Positions 34,367-44,992 of a stretch of DNA of 64,000 nt are shown in pieces. The stretch spans positions 62,001-126,000 of the forward strand of contig NZ_JACJSD010000005.1 of the NCBI RefSeq assembly GCF_014697615.1. Direction: 5' to 3'. Every line of letters starts with the position of its first letter. The stretch's first letter is position 1. Position numbers and translations under genes: made by a program. The notes under the pieces are model-generated. The model was not told the origin of the DNA. It searched no databases and saw only the letters and a program-made list of their open reading frames with translations. This stretch comes from Nostoc sp. FACHB-280 (GTDB lineage: Bacteria > Cyanobacteriota > Cyanobacteriia > Cyanobacteriales > Nostocaceae).

Positions 34367-35335
34367 ATGGCATTAGGTAGATTAGTTAACGGACAATGGA
34401 CAACTGTCTGGACAGAACGAAATGAGAAAGGCGAATTTCAGCGAATGCCTACACAGTTTCATCATAAAATTACCGCAGATGGCGCTAGTGGATTTAGAGC
34501 AGAAGCCGATAGATATCATTTGTATGTTTCTTTGGGTTGTCCTTGGGCGCATCGTACTGTTTTATTACGTGCTTTAAAAGGGTTAGAAAAAGTGATTGGT
34601 CTTTCTATCGTTGACCCTGTAATTAGTGAACAAGGATGGAAATTTTCTGATAAACAAGGATGTATTCGAGACAAAGTTAACCAAGCTGATTATCTTTGGC
34701 AAATTTACACCAAAGCGAATCCCAATTATACCGGACGAGTCACCGTTCCAGTACTGTGGGATAAACATACAAACAGCATTATTAATAATGAATCTCGGCA
34801 AATTATCCAAATATTAAATACAGAATTTAATTTCTTTGCTGAGAAAATGGTTGATTTTTATCCCAAATCCCTACAAGCTGTCATTGATAAAACCATCGAT
34901 GCTATTTACCAGCCGATAAATAATGGTGTATACCGCGTTGGTTTTGCCACAACCCAAACGGCTTATGAACAAGCCATGAAAGAATTATTCTTGGCTATGG
35001 AACATTGGGAAAAAGTGTTAGCTAAACAGCCATATCTCTGCGGTGATGAAATTACCTTAGCAGATTGGTGTATGTTTACGACTTTGTTCAGATATGATTT
35101 AGCATATTATGGCTTGTTTAAGTGTAACTTGAAGCGGTTAGTGGAGTATCCCAATCTCTGGAATTATTGCCGGGAGCTATATCAATATCCTGGTGTGAAA
35201 CAATGGTGTAATATTAATCATATCAAACAACTGTATTATGTCGGTCTACCAGAATTAAATCCTAGTGGAGTGATGCCAGTAGGCCCGATAATTAATTTTG
35301 ACTTACCTTATAAATGCCGCGATCACCAAATCTAG
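34367..35335 (+). CDS. Glutathionyl-hydroquinone reductase (omega-class GST-like)
   Basis: A 322-residue enzyme of the YqjG/ECM4 type that removes glutathione from glutathionyl-hydroquinones. The catalytic Cys is in SLGCPWAHRTVL (near residue 57). The thioredoxin-fold part continues with TVPVLWDKHTNSIINNESRQII, in which NNES binds glutathione. The C-terminal helical domain has YRVGFATTQTAYE and ADWCMFTTLFRYD, both conserved in this group. Start ATG at 34367. It seems monocistronic, with the following DUF3592 gene 24 bases away on the same strand. Confidence 0.92.
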   Translation: MALGRLVNGQWTTVWTERNEKGEFQRMPTQFHHKITADGASGFRAEADRYHLYVSLGCPWAHRTVLLRALKGLEKVIGLSIVDPVISEQGWKFSDKQGCIRDKVNQADYLWQIYTKANPNYTGRVTVPVLWDKHTNSIINNESRQIIQILNTEFNFFAEKMVDFYPKSLQAVIDKTIDAIYQPINNGVYRVGFATTQTAYEQAMKELFLAMEHWEKVLAKQPYLCGDEITLADWCMFTTLFRYDLAYYGLFKCNLKRLVEYPNLWNYCRELYQYPGVKQWCNINHIKQLYYVGLPELNPSGVMPVGPIINFDLPYKCRDHQI

Positions 35336-35359
35336 ATATTTTACTTAAATCTCAAATAT

Positions 35360-35812
35360 ATGCCAAATCAAGATGTCACCTTTTTTCGCATATTTGGTTC
35401 TATATTTGCGGGGATTGGTAGTATTTTTTTGATCACAGGTATCATCATTGCTATAGATACTCGCAGTTTCTCTAAAAATTCTATCCCCGCCCAAGGAACT
35501 GTGATTAACGTAGTCAAACATAAATCTAGAGATAGTAAAGGGCGTTCTTCTACTATTTATTATCCAGTCATCAAATTTACAGCAAATTCTGGTAAAGTAG
35601 TAGAATTTGAAGCTGGTAGCGGCAGTAACCCCCCAGCATATTCTCCAGGACAACAAGTAGAAATTGTCTACAATCCTCAAGAGCCAGAATCTGCTGCAAT
35701 TCACTCTTGGTTTGATTTATGGTTTTTACCTACAATGTTTATTGGTATGGGTTCACTGTTTGTTTTAATTGGGGGTATCCCATTAGTAAAATCACTCCTA
35801 CCTAGAAGCTAA
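35360..35812 (+). CDS. DUF3592 membrane protein
   Basis: A 150-residue protein with two membrane spans, about residues 10-32 and 120-142, enclosing a beta-rich extracytoplasmic part. The pattern PAQGTVINVVKHKS, YYPVIKFTANSGKVVEFEAGSGSN and YSPGQQVEIVYNPQEP is that of the DUF3592 family. No catalytic residue is known for the family. It starts 24 bases after the reductase gene and 38 bases before menH, so co-transcription is possible. No specific function can be proposed. Confidence 0.85.
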   Translation: MPNQDVTFFRIFGSIFAGIGSIFLITGIIIAIDTRSFSKNSIPAQGTVINVVKHKSRDSKGRSSTIYYPVIKFTANSGKVVEFEAGSGSNPPAYSPGQQVEIVYNPQEPESAAIHSWFDLWFLPTMFIGMGSLFVLIGGIPLVKSLLPRS

Positions 35813-35850
35813 AATAGAGAGCGATCGCTGATTTGTGTAAATTTAATAGT

Positions 35851-36660
35851 ATGGGAGAAAATTATAAATTTCACTATCAGTTAGTTAGCCATCCCAATAA
35901 ACCATATATTATTTTTCTACATGGTTTTATTGGTCAGTTAGATGAATTTGACGAAGTTATCAAACTTCTGGGTACAGAATTTTCTTATCTCACCGTAGAC
36001 CTTCCCGGACATGGTAAAACGCAAGTATTTGGTGAAGATAAATACTATAACATTGAACAAACTTCTCAAGCATTAATTAATTTATTAGATGAATTGCACT
36101 TACGTAAATGCTTTTTAGTTGGTTATTCAATGGGTGGAAGATTAGCCCTATACCTAACTTTACATTCTCCTGAGCGTTTTGAAAAAGTTATCTTAGAATC
36201 AGCCTCTCCCGGTTTAGCTACAGAACAAGAACGACTAGGAAGAATTAAAAAAGATGAACAAATAGCCAGGAAACTCTCAAGATGTCTTTCTATAGATGAA
36301 TTTCGAGGATTTTTATTAAACTGGTATAATCAGCCAATTTTTGGTTCTATCAAAAATCATCCAGCATTTGACAGAATGTTAGCAAGTCGATTACAAAATC
36401 AACCGCTTGAATTAGCTAAATCACTCAGAATTATGGGAACAGGTAGTCAACCTGCGTTATGGCATAAACTCGAAAATAATACAGTACCTTTGCTTTTACT
36501 AGTAGGTCATAATGATGAAAAGTTTATCAATATCAATAAAGAAATGGCGATAAAATGCCCAGTTGCTCAATTAAAAGTAATTAGTAACTCTGCTCATAAT
36601 GTTCACTTAGAAAATACTCCAGAATTTGTGCAGTATATTCAAGAATTTTTAGCAGGATAA
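35851..36660 (+). CDS. menH: MenH-like alpha/beta hydrolase (SHCHC synthase)
   Basis: A 269-residue alpha/beta hydrolase, most like 2-succinyl-6-hydroxy-2,4-cyclohexadiene-1-carboxylate synthase of the phylloquinone pathway. The oxyanion region is FLHGFIGQLDEF, the nucleophile elbow GYSMGGRLALY (Ser near residue 94) and the catalytic His in SAHNVHLE near the end. Family-typical LPGHGKT follows the second strand. I chose ATG at 35851; an upstream TTG at 35833 would add six residues. Phylloquinone is the photosystem I quinone, so a MenH is expected in a cyanobacterium. A different hydrolase of the same family is the main alternative. Confidence 0.82.
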   Translation: MGENYKFHYQLVSHPNKPYIIFLHGFIGQLDEFDEVIKLLGTEFSYLTVDLPGHGKTQVFGEDKYYNIEQTSQALINLLDELHLRKCFLVGYSMGGRLALYLTLHSPERFEKVILESASPGLATEQERLGRIKKDEQIARKLSRCLSIDEFRGFLLNWYNQPIFGSIKNHPAFDRMLASRLQNQPLELAKSLRIMGTGSQPALWHKLENNTVPLLLLVGHNDEKFININKEMAIKCPVAQLKVISNSAHNVHLENTPEFVQYIQEFLAG

Positions 36661-37118
36661 TTAGATTTATGAAATGTACGTAGGATGTTTTAGCGACAGC
36701 GTAACGCATCTAACGCCAAGTTTTCGGTGCGTTACGGCTTACGCCTAACACACCCTACTGGCGCGGCAAGGCTAAAATAGGGCATAAAAATAACTCTTGT
36801 GGTGTGGGCATCCTGCCCGCACCGGACGGGCTAGAAGCCCATCCCACAAGAAATTTATCATGCAACATTTAAGGCTTGCCGCGCCACTACAGATACTACC
36901 GCTATATATAGATTTTGCTAGTCTGTTGATGTGAAAAATATCTGCGTTCATCTTCGTCCATCGGCAGTTAATTATTCTTTATTTGTCCGGGAATATCTTT
37001 AAGACCAAATTTTTTGCAGAATGTTATTGCTGTCATAGGAAGATTAAAATTTTCATTTATTTACTGATAAATTCAAGACTAATTACACATCTTCATATCA
37101 ACATTAAAGGGAGTTTAC
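36661..37118. repeat. Repeat-rich intergenic region with nested palindromes
   Basis: No gene is seen. Around 36678-36757 is GTAGGATG...TAACGCATC and GGTGCGTTACGG...CACACCCTAC, an inverted repeat common in cyanobacteria. At 36760-36895 GGCGCGGCAAGGCT pairs with AGGCTTGCCGCGCC (one mismatch) around TCTTGTGG...CCACAAGA, with an inner GGGC-rich stem. At 36899-36976 lies a diverged copy of repeat family C (CTAGTCTGTTGATGTG and on). The gap is therefore largely repeat DNA. Confidence 0.6.
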
Positions 37119-37823
37119 TTAAGGAGTTGGCGCAACATTTACTGATGTTGGTTGATTAGCTTTTGCTAATTCTTCTTTTAACATTTTTTGATAAATCTTA
37201 GGTAAAGAATTACTGATAGAATTTGTTTCGATTCCATATCCTAAACTTGTCCAAGTTGGAGATAAACGGCGTAAAACATCATTTATTTTGCCTTGACGCA
37301 AAAGTTTAGGAATATCAACACCCCAAACTTGAATATCGTTTAACCAACGGTAAACTACCACATCTTGAAATTCTGGTTCAAAACTATAAGAAATCCAAAA
37401 CACCATTCTTGTTGGATTGGGATGATAACGGGGTGCAATATTATACCAAGTAGTATTGATAATTTGATATCTGCCAGCAGCTGTAGAACAATTACCTGTG
37501 TTTGGCCCGGTAACGATGGTAACGCAGATTTCTGGGTGACGACTTAAGTCTGTAACTTGTTGTCCACCATACAACAGAGAGTAAGGACGGTTCCCATTAG
37601 CTTCACTGGCGGAAATGGTTCGCATCAAGGCGCGGATATAGGGGTCGCCGCCTTTCATGACTAGGGGTGGTTGATTATCATTAAACACAGGATCAGAAGG
37701 CGATCGCAAGTCTCCAAAGATATACCACTGTAACAAGCATATAAAAGCCAATAGCGCCGCGATCGGCCCAATTAATTTCTCAACCCCTTTCAGTTCAAAC
37801 TTTTTCAGAATCCGACTCCTCAC
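37119..37823 (-). CDS. Membrane-anchored lysozyme-like (GH24/GH104-type) protein
   Basis: A 234-residue protein starting with GTG at 37823; no ATG is available before the first membrane span (about 18-38). The extracytoplasmic part resembles phage lambda-type lytic transglycosylases. It has a candidate catalytic Glu in RTISASEANGNRPY, then LYGGQQVTDLSRHP, and AAGRYQIINTTWYN, where GRYQ is characteristic. The middle and the C-terminal helices fit less well. Being anchored, it would act on peptidoglycan in the periplasm. It is not flanked by phage genes, so it is a host cell-wall gene. The start of the protein is the least certain part. Confidence 0.78.
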   Translation of the reverse strand: MRSRILKKFELKGVEKLIGPIAALLAFICLLQWYIFGDLRSPSDPVFNDNQPPLVMKGGDPYIRALMRTISASEANGNRPYSLLYGGQQVTDLSRHPEICVTIVTGPNTGNCSTAAGRYQIINTTWYNIAPRYHPNPTRMVFWISYSFEPEFQDVVVYRWLNDIQVWGVDIPKLLRQGKINDVLRRLSPTWTSLGYGIETNSISNSLPKIYQKMLKEELAKANQPTSVNVAPTP

Positions 37824-38001
37824 TTGACTTTCTTCAATACTAACTAATGCAACACTGGTTACATAATGAACTTGTTGTCACTGATTGGCGACTTTTCTCT
37901 GATTGCTTTATGTTTGATTTCTGATGGTAAATACAATGAATATCAGATTAAAATACGCATCTTAATCTAAAATAATGAACATATATGGCTAATACTAATT
38001 T

Positions 38002-38871
38002 ATGCGCCGAGATTCGATATTTTACAAACTATTTCAACAATCTCCTACACTGTTATTTCAATTATTAGCAACACCACCCAGCAATGCAGAAGCATACAGA
38101 TTTGATTCAGTAGCCGTCAAAGAACCCAAATTTGAAATTGATGGTGTGTTTCTCCCGCCAGAAAATCAAGGTGCGGGAGTTGTGTACTTCTGTGAAGTAC
38201 AGTTCCAAACAGATGAACAGCTTTACGAAAGAGTATTTGCTGAATCTGCACTCTACTTTTACCGCAATCGTGCTAGATTTAGCGATTGGCAAGCAGTCAT
38301 CATTTATCCATCACGCAATACTGAACAAGCCGACATTCATCCACATCGCTCATTCCTCAATGGTGGACAAGTGCATCGGGTGTATCTGAACGAATTAGGC
38401 AATATTCGCTCTTTACCGATATGGGTAGCGTTGATGGTGCTGACAACTCTAGAGGAAAATCAAGCACCAGAAGAAGCAAGATATCTTTTAACTAGAACTC
38501 GCCAAGAAGTCACAGAGCTAGGGAATAAAGCCATAATAGAGATGATTCTCACGATTATGGTGTACAAGTTTGAACAATTAACCAGAACAGAGGTTGAGTC
38601 AATGCTGGGAATTACACTTAAAGAAACCAGAGTTTACCGAGAAATTAAAGAAGAAGGACGTGAAGAGGGCAGAGAACAAGGGCGTGAAGAAGGTCGAGAA
38701 GCAGCAACAATTAATCTGATTACTCGACAGCTAACCAAGCGGTTTGGCGAATTATCGGAAGAAATGCGCTCTACAATTGCTGGTTTGCCTTTGCCTGTTC
38801 TGGAAGATTTGAGCGAAGCATTGCTAGATTTTACCAGTTTGGCTGATTTACAGGCTTGGTTAGACAAGTGA
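38002..38871 (+). CDS. Rpn/DUF2887-family PD-(D/E)XK nuclease-like protein
   Basis: A 289-residue protein of a group very expanded in cyanobacteria, related to Rpn recombination-promoting nucleases. The nuclease core is at about 40-90, with Asp in FEIDGVFLPP and Glu in VVYFCEVQFQ, matching the PD-(D/E)XK pattern but with Gln where Lys is usual. A highly charged linker EGREEGREQGREEGRE (about 212-230) precedes a DUF4351-like C-terminal helical domain (LITRQLTKRFGELSEE to SLADLQAWL). Start ATG at 38002. Its neighbours give no functional clue. Family proteins are often mobile or multi-copy. Confidence 0.88.
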   Translation: MRRDSIFYKLFQQSPTLLFQLLATPPSNAEAYRFDSVAVKEPKFEIDGVFLPPENQGAGVVYFCEVQFQTDEQLYERVFAESALYFYRNRARFSDWQAVIIYPSRNTEQADIHPHRSFLNGGQVHRVYLNELGNIRSLPIWVALMVLTTLEENQAPEEARYLLTRTRQEVTELGNKAIIEMILTIMVYKFEQLTRTEVESMLGITLKETRVYREIKEEGREEGREQGREEGREAATINLITRQLTKRFGELSEEMRSTIAGLPLPVLEDLSEALLDFTSLADLQAWLDK

Positions 38872-38967
38872 TAAATTAAGCTCAGGCGCGATCGCCCTTC
38901 ATCCCCTCCAATTCTAAATCCGAACTAAACAACCCAAAAATTCTAGTCGTACAATAAACTAAATAAA

Positions 38968-40292
<1,325 letters not shown>

Positions 40293-40327
40293 ACTCAGTG
40301 TTAAAGTTTAAGCGATAGGATATGTTG

Positions 40328-40354
40328 ACGGGATAGGATAACCTATCCCGTTTT
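40328..40354 (+). terminator. Intrinsic terminator of ahcY
   Basis: Perfect 10-base stem ACGGGATAGG / CCTATCCCGT with loop ATAA followed by TTT, 36 bases after the ahcY stop codon. It fits a Rho-independent terminator. Confidence 0.75.
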
Positions 40355-40587
40355 GGTATTAACAAATTTCAATACTAGTATGTTGGTGCAGGCGCACAAG
40401 ATATATTGCGCCGTAATCCAACACAAAATCATGATATTTTGAGGCAATATTTTAATAGGTAAAATAATTGCAGCGTCAATTTTACCCTTGGAATTGAGAT
40501 ATTTTTGTAGTTGAAGGTTTCTTGGGTTTCACTTCGTTCTACCAACCTAAGCAAGAGGCGATCGCACTAATATTAATAAGCTATCAA

Positions 40588-41094
40588 ATGCTAAGTAAAA
40601 CGATTGAAAAATATCTACAATTATTCAAGGATTCTTCAACACCCAGTGAATCATCTCTCCTTTTAAAGGAGATGAACAAGGAATTTGAAACATCACCTCC
40701 TTTAGTTAGCGAAGTAATTCAGGAGTTGGAAGAATATGCTTCAAATCCAGATTATCCTGTGGCTTCGTTTATCATGATGGCAGCATGGAGTAACTTATCA
40801 AAGGATTACACACCTATACTTTGTCAAATCCTCAATGATGAGAATAATAATGGTCTTCACGAATCAGTTATTGAACTTTTGGATGTATTGCGCGATGAAA
40901 GAGCAATTCCGGCATTATCCAAAGCGTTGACATACCGATGGTCGTATGATGAATGGCTCAATGTACCAAGAAAGTCTCTCCTGGCATTAGCAGAAATCGG
41001 AACTCCTGAAGCGAAGATAATTATAGAGTCGGCGGCTCAATCTCCTGAAGAGCTAATTAGCGAAGATGCAAATCTGATATTAGACAATTGGTAA
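40588..41094 (+). CDS. HEAT-repeat protein of unknown role
   Basis: A protein of 168 residues from ATG at 40588; the frame extends to 40522 but without a ribosome binding site. Repeated helical pairs are visible in the second half: SVIELLDVLRDERAIPALSKAL and SLLALAEIGTPEAKIII resemble HEAT-type or PBS-lyase-like repeats. The N-terminus is a helical MLSKTIEKYLQLFKDSS. In cyanobacteria such proteins often serve protein-protein contact or act as phycobilin lyases. Here no lyase-specific motif is seen. No operon partner is evident. Confidence 0.7.
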   Translation: MLSKTIEKYLQLFKDSSTPSESSLLLKEMNKEFETSPPLVSEVIQELEEYASNPDYPVASFIMMAAWSNLSKDYTPILCQILNDENNNGLHESVIELLDVLRDERAIPALSKALTYRWSYDEWLNVPRKSLLALAEIGTPEAKIIIESAAQSPEELISEDANLILDNW

Positions 41095-41223
41095 ATTAAT
41101 TTATCCACCAAGCATTGGCAATGGTAAAACTGTAACCACTATGCTCAACCCTCACCAAATTAACAGTGACAGATAATCAGAGTGCAGTTACAACTGACAC
41201 TATACAAATACAACCATAGAAAA

Positions 41224-41691
41224 ATGAGTGAAAGTACATCTTTAACACAGCAGTGGTTAGCTGAAATTCAAGCACTCAAACGCCAACTGGCAGAACAAAG
41301 AGTTGATTTAGCAGCAGCTTGGGAAAGTGCCGAAAAGTGGCGCAAACTCTACAATACAGAAGCAGAACAACGCCGGACAGACGCGCATTTATTCCAACAA
41401 ACGATCGCATCTCTCAAAGCTAATATTCACAAACTCCAAGGTATTGAAGCTGCAACCCTGGCTGACGGTAAAGCAGTTGAAGCTATTCAAGCTGAAATTA
41501 CTCAAATCCAAACTGTGGAAGAATTGCAGACAAAATTGATTGCAGCGATTAAAGAGCGCGATCGCTTATTACAAGCTTTGAAAACTGAACAAGAAAGTCA
41601 CGCTCAAACACGTAAAAGTCTCACCACCGCTTTGGGTGATGCGATCGATAGCTTGGCACGAGAACGCAGCGCCGCAGAACAGGATAGATGA
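41224..41691 (+). CDS. Coiled-coil protein of unknown function
   Basis: A 155-residue soluble protein from ATG at 41224, read from a frame opening at 41182. It is almost wholly helical with coiled-coil heptads (LAEIQALKRQLAEQRVDLAA and KAVEAIQAEITQIQTVEELQ). Lys, Gln and Glu are abundant; no membrane span, Cys or enzymatic motif is present. Similar proteins occur in other Nostocales. A structural or regulatory scaffold role is the most that can be said. It stands alone between the HEAT gene and the iron-uptake operon. Confidence 0.72.
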   Translation: MSESTSLTQQWLAEIQALKRQLAEQRVDLAAAWESAEKWRKLYNTEAEQRRTDAHLFQQTIASLKANIHKLQGIEAATLADGKAVEAIQAEITQIQTVEELQTKLIAAIKERDRLLQALKTEQESHAQTRKSLTTALGDAIDSLARERSAAEQDR

Positions 41692-41947
41692 AGAGCCAGG
41701 AAAAATCAAATTATTAGCTCCTGGTTGATGCGATCGCCATTTGACCCCAAGAGTTGAAAAAAATTACTAATAAGTATAAAGTAAGTTTTGGAAACTCATT
41801 GCTCATATTGAGCTATAAAGCCGTGCATCTAAGAATATGCGGCTCAATATTTACTAAATATTCTCAATTAAGATGTTGTAATTGCCAATGTCAAATAAAA
41901 CACAAATAGTTTACCTAAATGACGAGATGTTCAATTAATTCAAGAGC

Positions 41948-42979
41948 ATGACAAAAGCAACCACAGCATCACCAATAAACTGGCATAAACCCAAAATATC
42001 GCCTTTCTTAGGGCTGATTTTGGGCATACTGATTCTGCTGATTTGCTTGGTGTTTAGCGTCGCTTTAGGTGCCGCAGAAATACCAATAAATAAGATTTTG
42101 GCATCCTTTGTCGTTTTTGATGGGTCTTATGAACATTTAGTCATTCAGACAGTGAGATTACCGCGATCGCTCATCGCCTTGCTGGTAGGATCAGCCTTGG
42201 CAGTTGCAGGTGCATTAATGCAAGGTTTGACACGCAACCCCTTAGCAGATCCCGGAATTTTAGGTATTGAGTCAGGAGCCGCATTAGCTGTAGTCACCAC
42301 AACTTTTATCTTCGGTAGCTCTTCCTTAAATGTTTTAACTATCGTGGCCTTTTTAGGTGCAGGTGCGACAGCAGTGTTAGTCTACCTGATTGCTTCCTTG
42401 GGCAAAGGCGGAGCCACCCCACTGAATCTCACCATTGCAGGCGCAGCAATCACCGCCCTGATTTCCTCTGTAATGACTGCGATGCTCATAGTTAGCCAAA
42501 GAACCTTAGAAGAAATTCGATTTTGGTTAGCTGGTTCACTAGCTGGCCGCGATATCAATATATTATTGTCAGCGTTACCTTTTGTCGTGATTGGCTTAGT
42601 CGTAGCATTTGCCCTGGGTAGACAAATTACCACAATGAGTCTAGGTGAAGATGTCGCTAAAGGCTTGGGTCAACAAACGGGTTGGGTAAAAATTACAACC
42701 GCCATCAGCGTTGTCTTACTGGCGGGAAGTTCTGTATCTTTAGCTGGGCCAATTGGCTTTATTGGCTTAATTGTTCCCCATGTTGTGCGGTTTTTTATTA
42801 AAGCTGATTACCGTTGGATTTTGCCTTATTCCGCAGTCTTGGGGGCAACTTTACTGTTAATTGCAGATATCGCGGCGCGTGTCTTACTGCAACCCCAAGA
42901 AATACCAGTAGGAGTTATGACAGCCTTGGTTGGCGCACCCTTTTTTGTCTACTTGGCTAAATCGAAGGTAAGAAAATGA
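41948..42979 (+). CDS. FecCD-family iron-siderophore ABC permease 1
   Basis: A 343-residue permease of the BtuC/FecCD family with about nine or ten membrane spans. Typical motifs are VRLPRSLIALLVGSALAVAGA (near residues 62-82), QGLTRNPLADPGILGIESGA (near 90-109) and the ATPase-contacting cytoplasmic loop LGEDVAKGLGQQ (near 233). The C-terminus has GFIGLIVPHVVR. It overlaps the next permease by ATGA at 42976-42979, so the two form a heterodimer made from one transcript. Iron complexes are the probable cargo, but heme or cobalamin cannot be excluded. Confidence 0.93.
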   Translation: MTKATTASPINWHKPKISPFLGLILGILILLICLVFSVALGAAEIPINKILASFVVFDGSYEHLVIQTVRLPRSLIALLVGSALAVAGALMQGLTRNPLADPGILGIESGAALAVVTTTFIFGSSSLNVLTIVAFLGAGATAVLVYLIASLGKGGATPLNLTIAGAAITALISSVMTAMLIVSQRTLEEIRFWLAGSLAGRDINILLSALPFVVIGLVVAFALGRQITTMSLGEDVAKGLGQQTGWVKITTAISVVLLAGSSVSLAGPIGFIGLIVPHVVRFFIKADYRWILPYSAVLGATLLLIADIAARVLLQPQEIPVGVMTALVGAPFFVYLAKSKVRK

Positions 42980-44016
42980 AATTGGATTGGCTTGTATTTC
43001 GTTCTGAAACGATATCTTTGCGGATTGACCGCCGTGTGCCACCAATGCTGTTATGTTTGGCAGTCGGGCTTGTGGTGGCGATGGTGATGAATTTAGGACA
43101 GGGTGAATATCCGATTTCTCCCTTAGATATCGTCAAAACTGTATTGGGTATAGATACAGGCAACCCAGATCATGCTTTTGTGATTGATAATCTGCGTCTA
43201 CCTCGTACCTTAGTAGCTGTCATGGTGGGAATGGCACTGGCAGTTGCAGGGACTATCTTTCAAGGCATCACACGCAACCCATTAGCTGACCCCAGCATTA
43301 TTGGGATTAATGCAGGCGCAAGTTTAGCAGCCGTTTCTGTAATTGTACTATTGCCAACAGCACCTATTTACGCTTTGCCTTTATCAGCCTTTGGCGGTGC
43401 TTTATTAATGGCTGGGTTAATTTACTCCTTAGCTTGGAACAATGGTAGTTCCCCCGTTTTATTTATTTTAATGGGCGTGGGATTGTCGGCGATCGCCAGC
43501 GCATTCACCAGTTTGATGATTACCTTTGGCAATATTTATAGCGTCAGTGATGCCTTGGTGTGGTTAGCGGGTAGTGTTTACGGACGCACTTGGGAACAAG
43601 TCTTTTCCTTCTTACCTTGGTTAATCGTTTTTGTCCCGATGGCGTTGATATTAGCCAGACAGTTGAACGCCTTAAATTTGGGGGATGATGTCGCCAAAGG
43701 TTTAGGAACTCGCGTGGAATGGCAACGGGGTTTACTGGTGCTAGTTGGTGTTGCCTTAGCTGGTGCAGCAGTCGCCACAGCCGGAATGATTGGTTTTGTA
43801 GGATTAATCGCACCCCATATCGGCAGACAGTTAGTAGGTACAAATCATCAAGGCTTAATTCCTATCTCGACATTGTTGGGAGGAATATTAGTTGTAATAG
43901 CAGACTTTCTAGGAAGAACAATGTTTGCACCTATTGAAATTCCTTGTGGCATTGTGACGGCTGCCGTCGGTGCGCCTTATTTCCTCTATTTGTTAATTCG
44001 TAATCGGAAGAAATAG
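42976..44016 (+). CDS. FecCD-family iron-siderophore ABC permease 2
   Basis: A 346-residue second permease subunit, coupled to the first by the ATGA overlap. It carries the same signature blocks: LRLPRTLVAVMVGMALAVAG, QGITRNPLADPSIIGINAGA and the coupling loop LGDDVAKGLGTRV near residue 236, followed by GFVGLIAPHIGRQLVG. About ten membrane spans are visible. Two different FecCD permeases with one ATPase is the usual composition for siderophore uptake. The solute-binding protein normally found beside them is absent from this window. Confidence 0.93.
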   Translation: MKLDWLVFRSETISLRIDRRVPPMLLCLAVGLVVAMVMNLGQGEYPISPLDIVKTVLGIDTGNPDHAFVIDNLRLPRTLVAVMVGMALAVAGTIFQGITRNPLADPSIIGINAGASLAAVSVIVLLPTAPIYALPLSAFGGALLMAGLIYSLAWNNGSSPVLFILMGVGLSAIASAFTSLMITFGNIYSVSDALVWLAGSVYGRTWEQVFSFLPWLIVFVPMALILARQLNALNLGDDVAKGLGTRVEWQRGLLVLVGVALAGAAVATAGMIGFVGLIAPHIGRQLVGTNHQGLIPISTLLGGILVVIADFLGRTMFAPIEIPCGIVTAAVGAPYFLYLLIRNRKK

Positions 44017-44064
44017 TTTTGGGAACTAGGGAATAGGTAAAAATCTGATTTTTATTAATTTAAG

Positions 44065-44883
44065 ATGGTAACAAATATGAAAGGCTTATCAACAAAAAGT
44101 TTATCTTTAGCTTATGATGGTGCGCCAATTATTCGTGATCTGAATTTGGCAATTCCTGGCGGCAAAATTAGTGCTTTAGTAGGCGCAAATGGTTGTGGTA
44201 AATCCACCTTATTAAGAGGGTTAGCCAGACTTTTAAAACCTTATGGTGGTACAGTTTATCTTGATGGTCAATCTATTTTTAATCTTTCTACCAAAGAAGT
44301 AGCCCAACAATTGGGAATCTTGCCACAAAACCCACTAGCACCCGAAGGACTAACTGTCAGAGATTTGGTAGGACAAGGACGTTACCCTTATCAAAACTGG
44401 TTACAGCAATGGTCAGAAAAAGATGAAAAAATCGTCCAACAAGCACTCGAAATTACCAATTTATTAGATTTAGCAAATCGAGCCTTAGATACTTTATCTG
44501 GTGGACAGAGACAACGTGCTTGGATTGCAATGGCATTGGCACAAGATACAGATATTTTATTATTAGATGAACCGACTACTTTTTTAGATTTAGCACATCA
44601 AATAGAAGTCTTAGATTTGTTATATGAACTGAACCAGCATCAAGGACGAACTGTTGTAATGGTGCTGCATGATTTAAATCAGGCTTGTCGTTATGCAGAT
44701 TATTTGGTGGCTGTCAAACAAGGAAGGATTTTTACGGCTGGAGAACCGCAAAATGTGATGACGGAGGAGATGGTACAAGAAGTATTTGGCTTAGAATGTC
44801 GGATTGTATCTGATCCGATTGTTGGAACACCAATGTGTGTTCCTATCGGGCGTAAGGGTGTGAGGGTGTGCGATTCGATGTGA
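44065..44883 (+). CDS. FecE-like ABC transporter ATPase
   Basis: A 272-residue ATPase of the iron-siderophore uptake system. Walker A is [14 protein letters not shown] (near residues 38-52), the Q-loop follows with ILPQNP, the signature is [17 protein letters not shown] and Walker [16 protein letters not shown], with switch His in VMVLHDLNQ. Start ATG at 44065; an internal ATG at 44077 is equally possible. It follows the second permease by 48 bases. The tail after about residue 255 is variable and is not part of the fold. Confidence 0.93.
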   Translation: MVTNMKGLSTKSLSLAYDGAPIIRDLNLAIPGGKISALVGANGCGKSTLLRGLARLLKPYGGTVYLDGQSIFNLSTKEVAQQLGILPQNPLAPEGLTVRDLVGQGRYPYQNWLQQWSEKDEKIVQQALEITNLLDLANRALDTLSGGQRQRAWIAMALAQDTDILLLDEPTTFLDLAHQIEVLDLLYELNQHQGRTVVMVLHDLNQACRYADYLVAVKQGRIFTAGEPQNVMTEEMVQEVFGLECRIVSDPIVGTPMCVPIGRKGVRVCDSM

Positions 44884-44992
44884 GTGAATCATGATAAGTC
44901 TTTCACCGGACACGATATAAATTCCTGAACAGGGTGATTTTGTCATTGATTGTGTAGTATTTTTGGTGCTAGTCTGTCTTAGGATCAATCAA

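Noticed and set aside
37119-37823. Lysozyme-like gene as sign of a prophage
   Set aside because: It has a membrane anchor and no phage structural or integrase genes nearby.
38634-38867. Minus-strand 77-codon frame inside the Rpn/DUF2887 gene
   Set aside because: It is the shadow of the charged EGRE repeat on the opposite strand.
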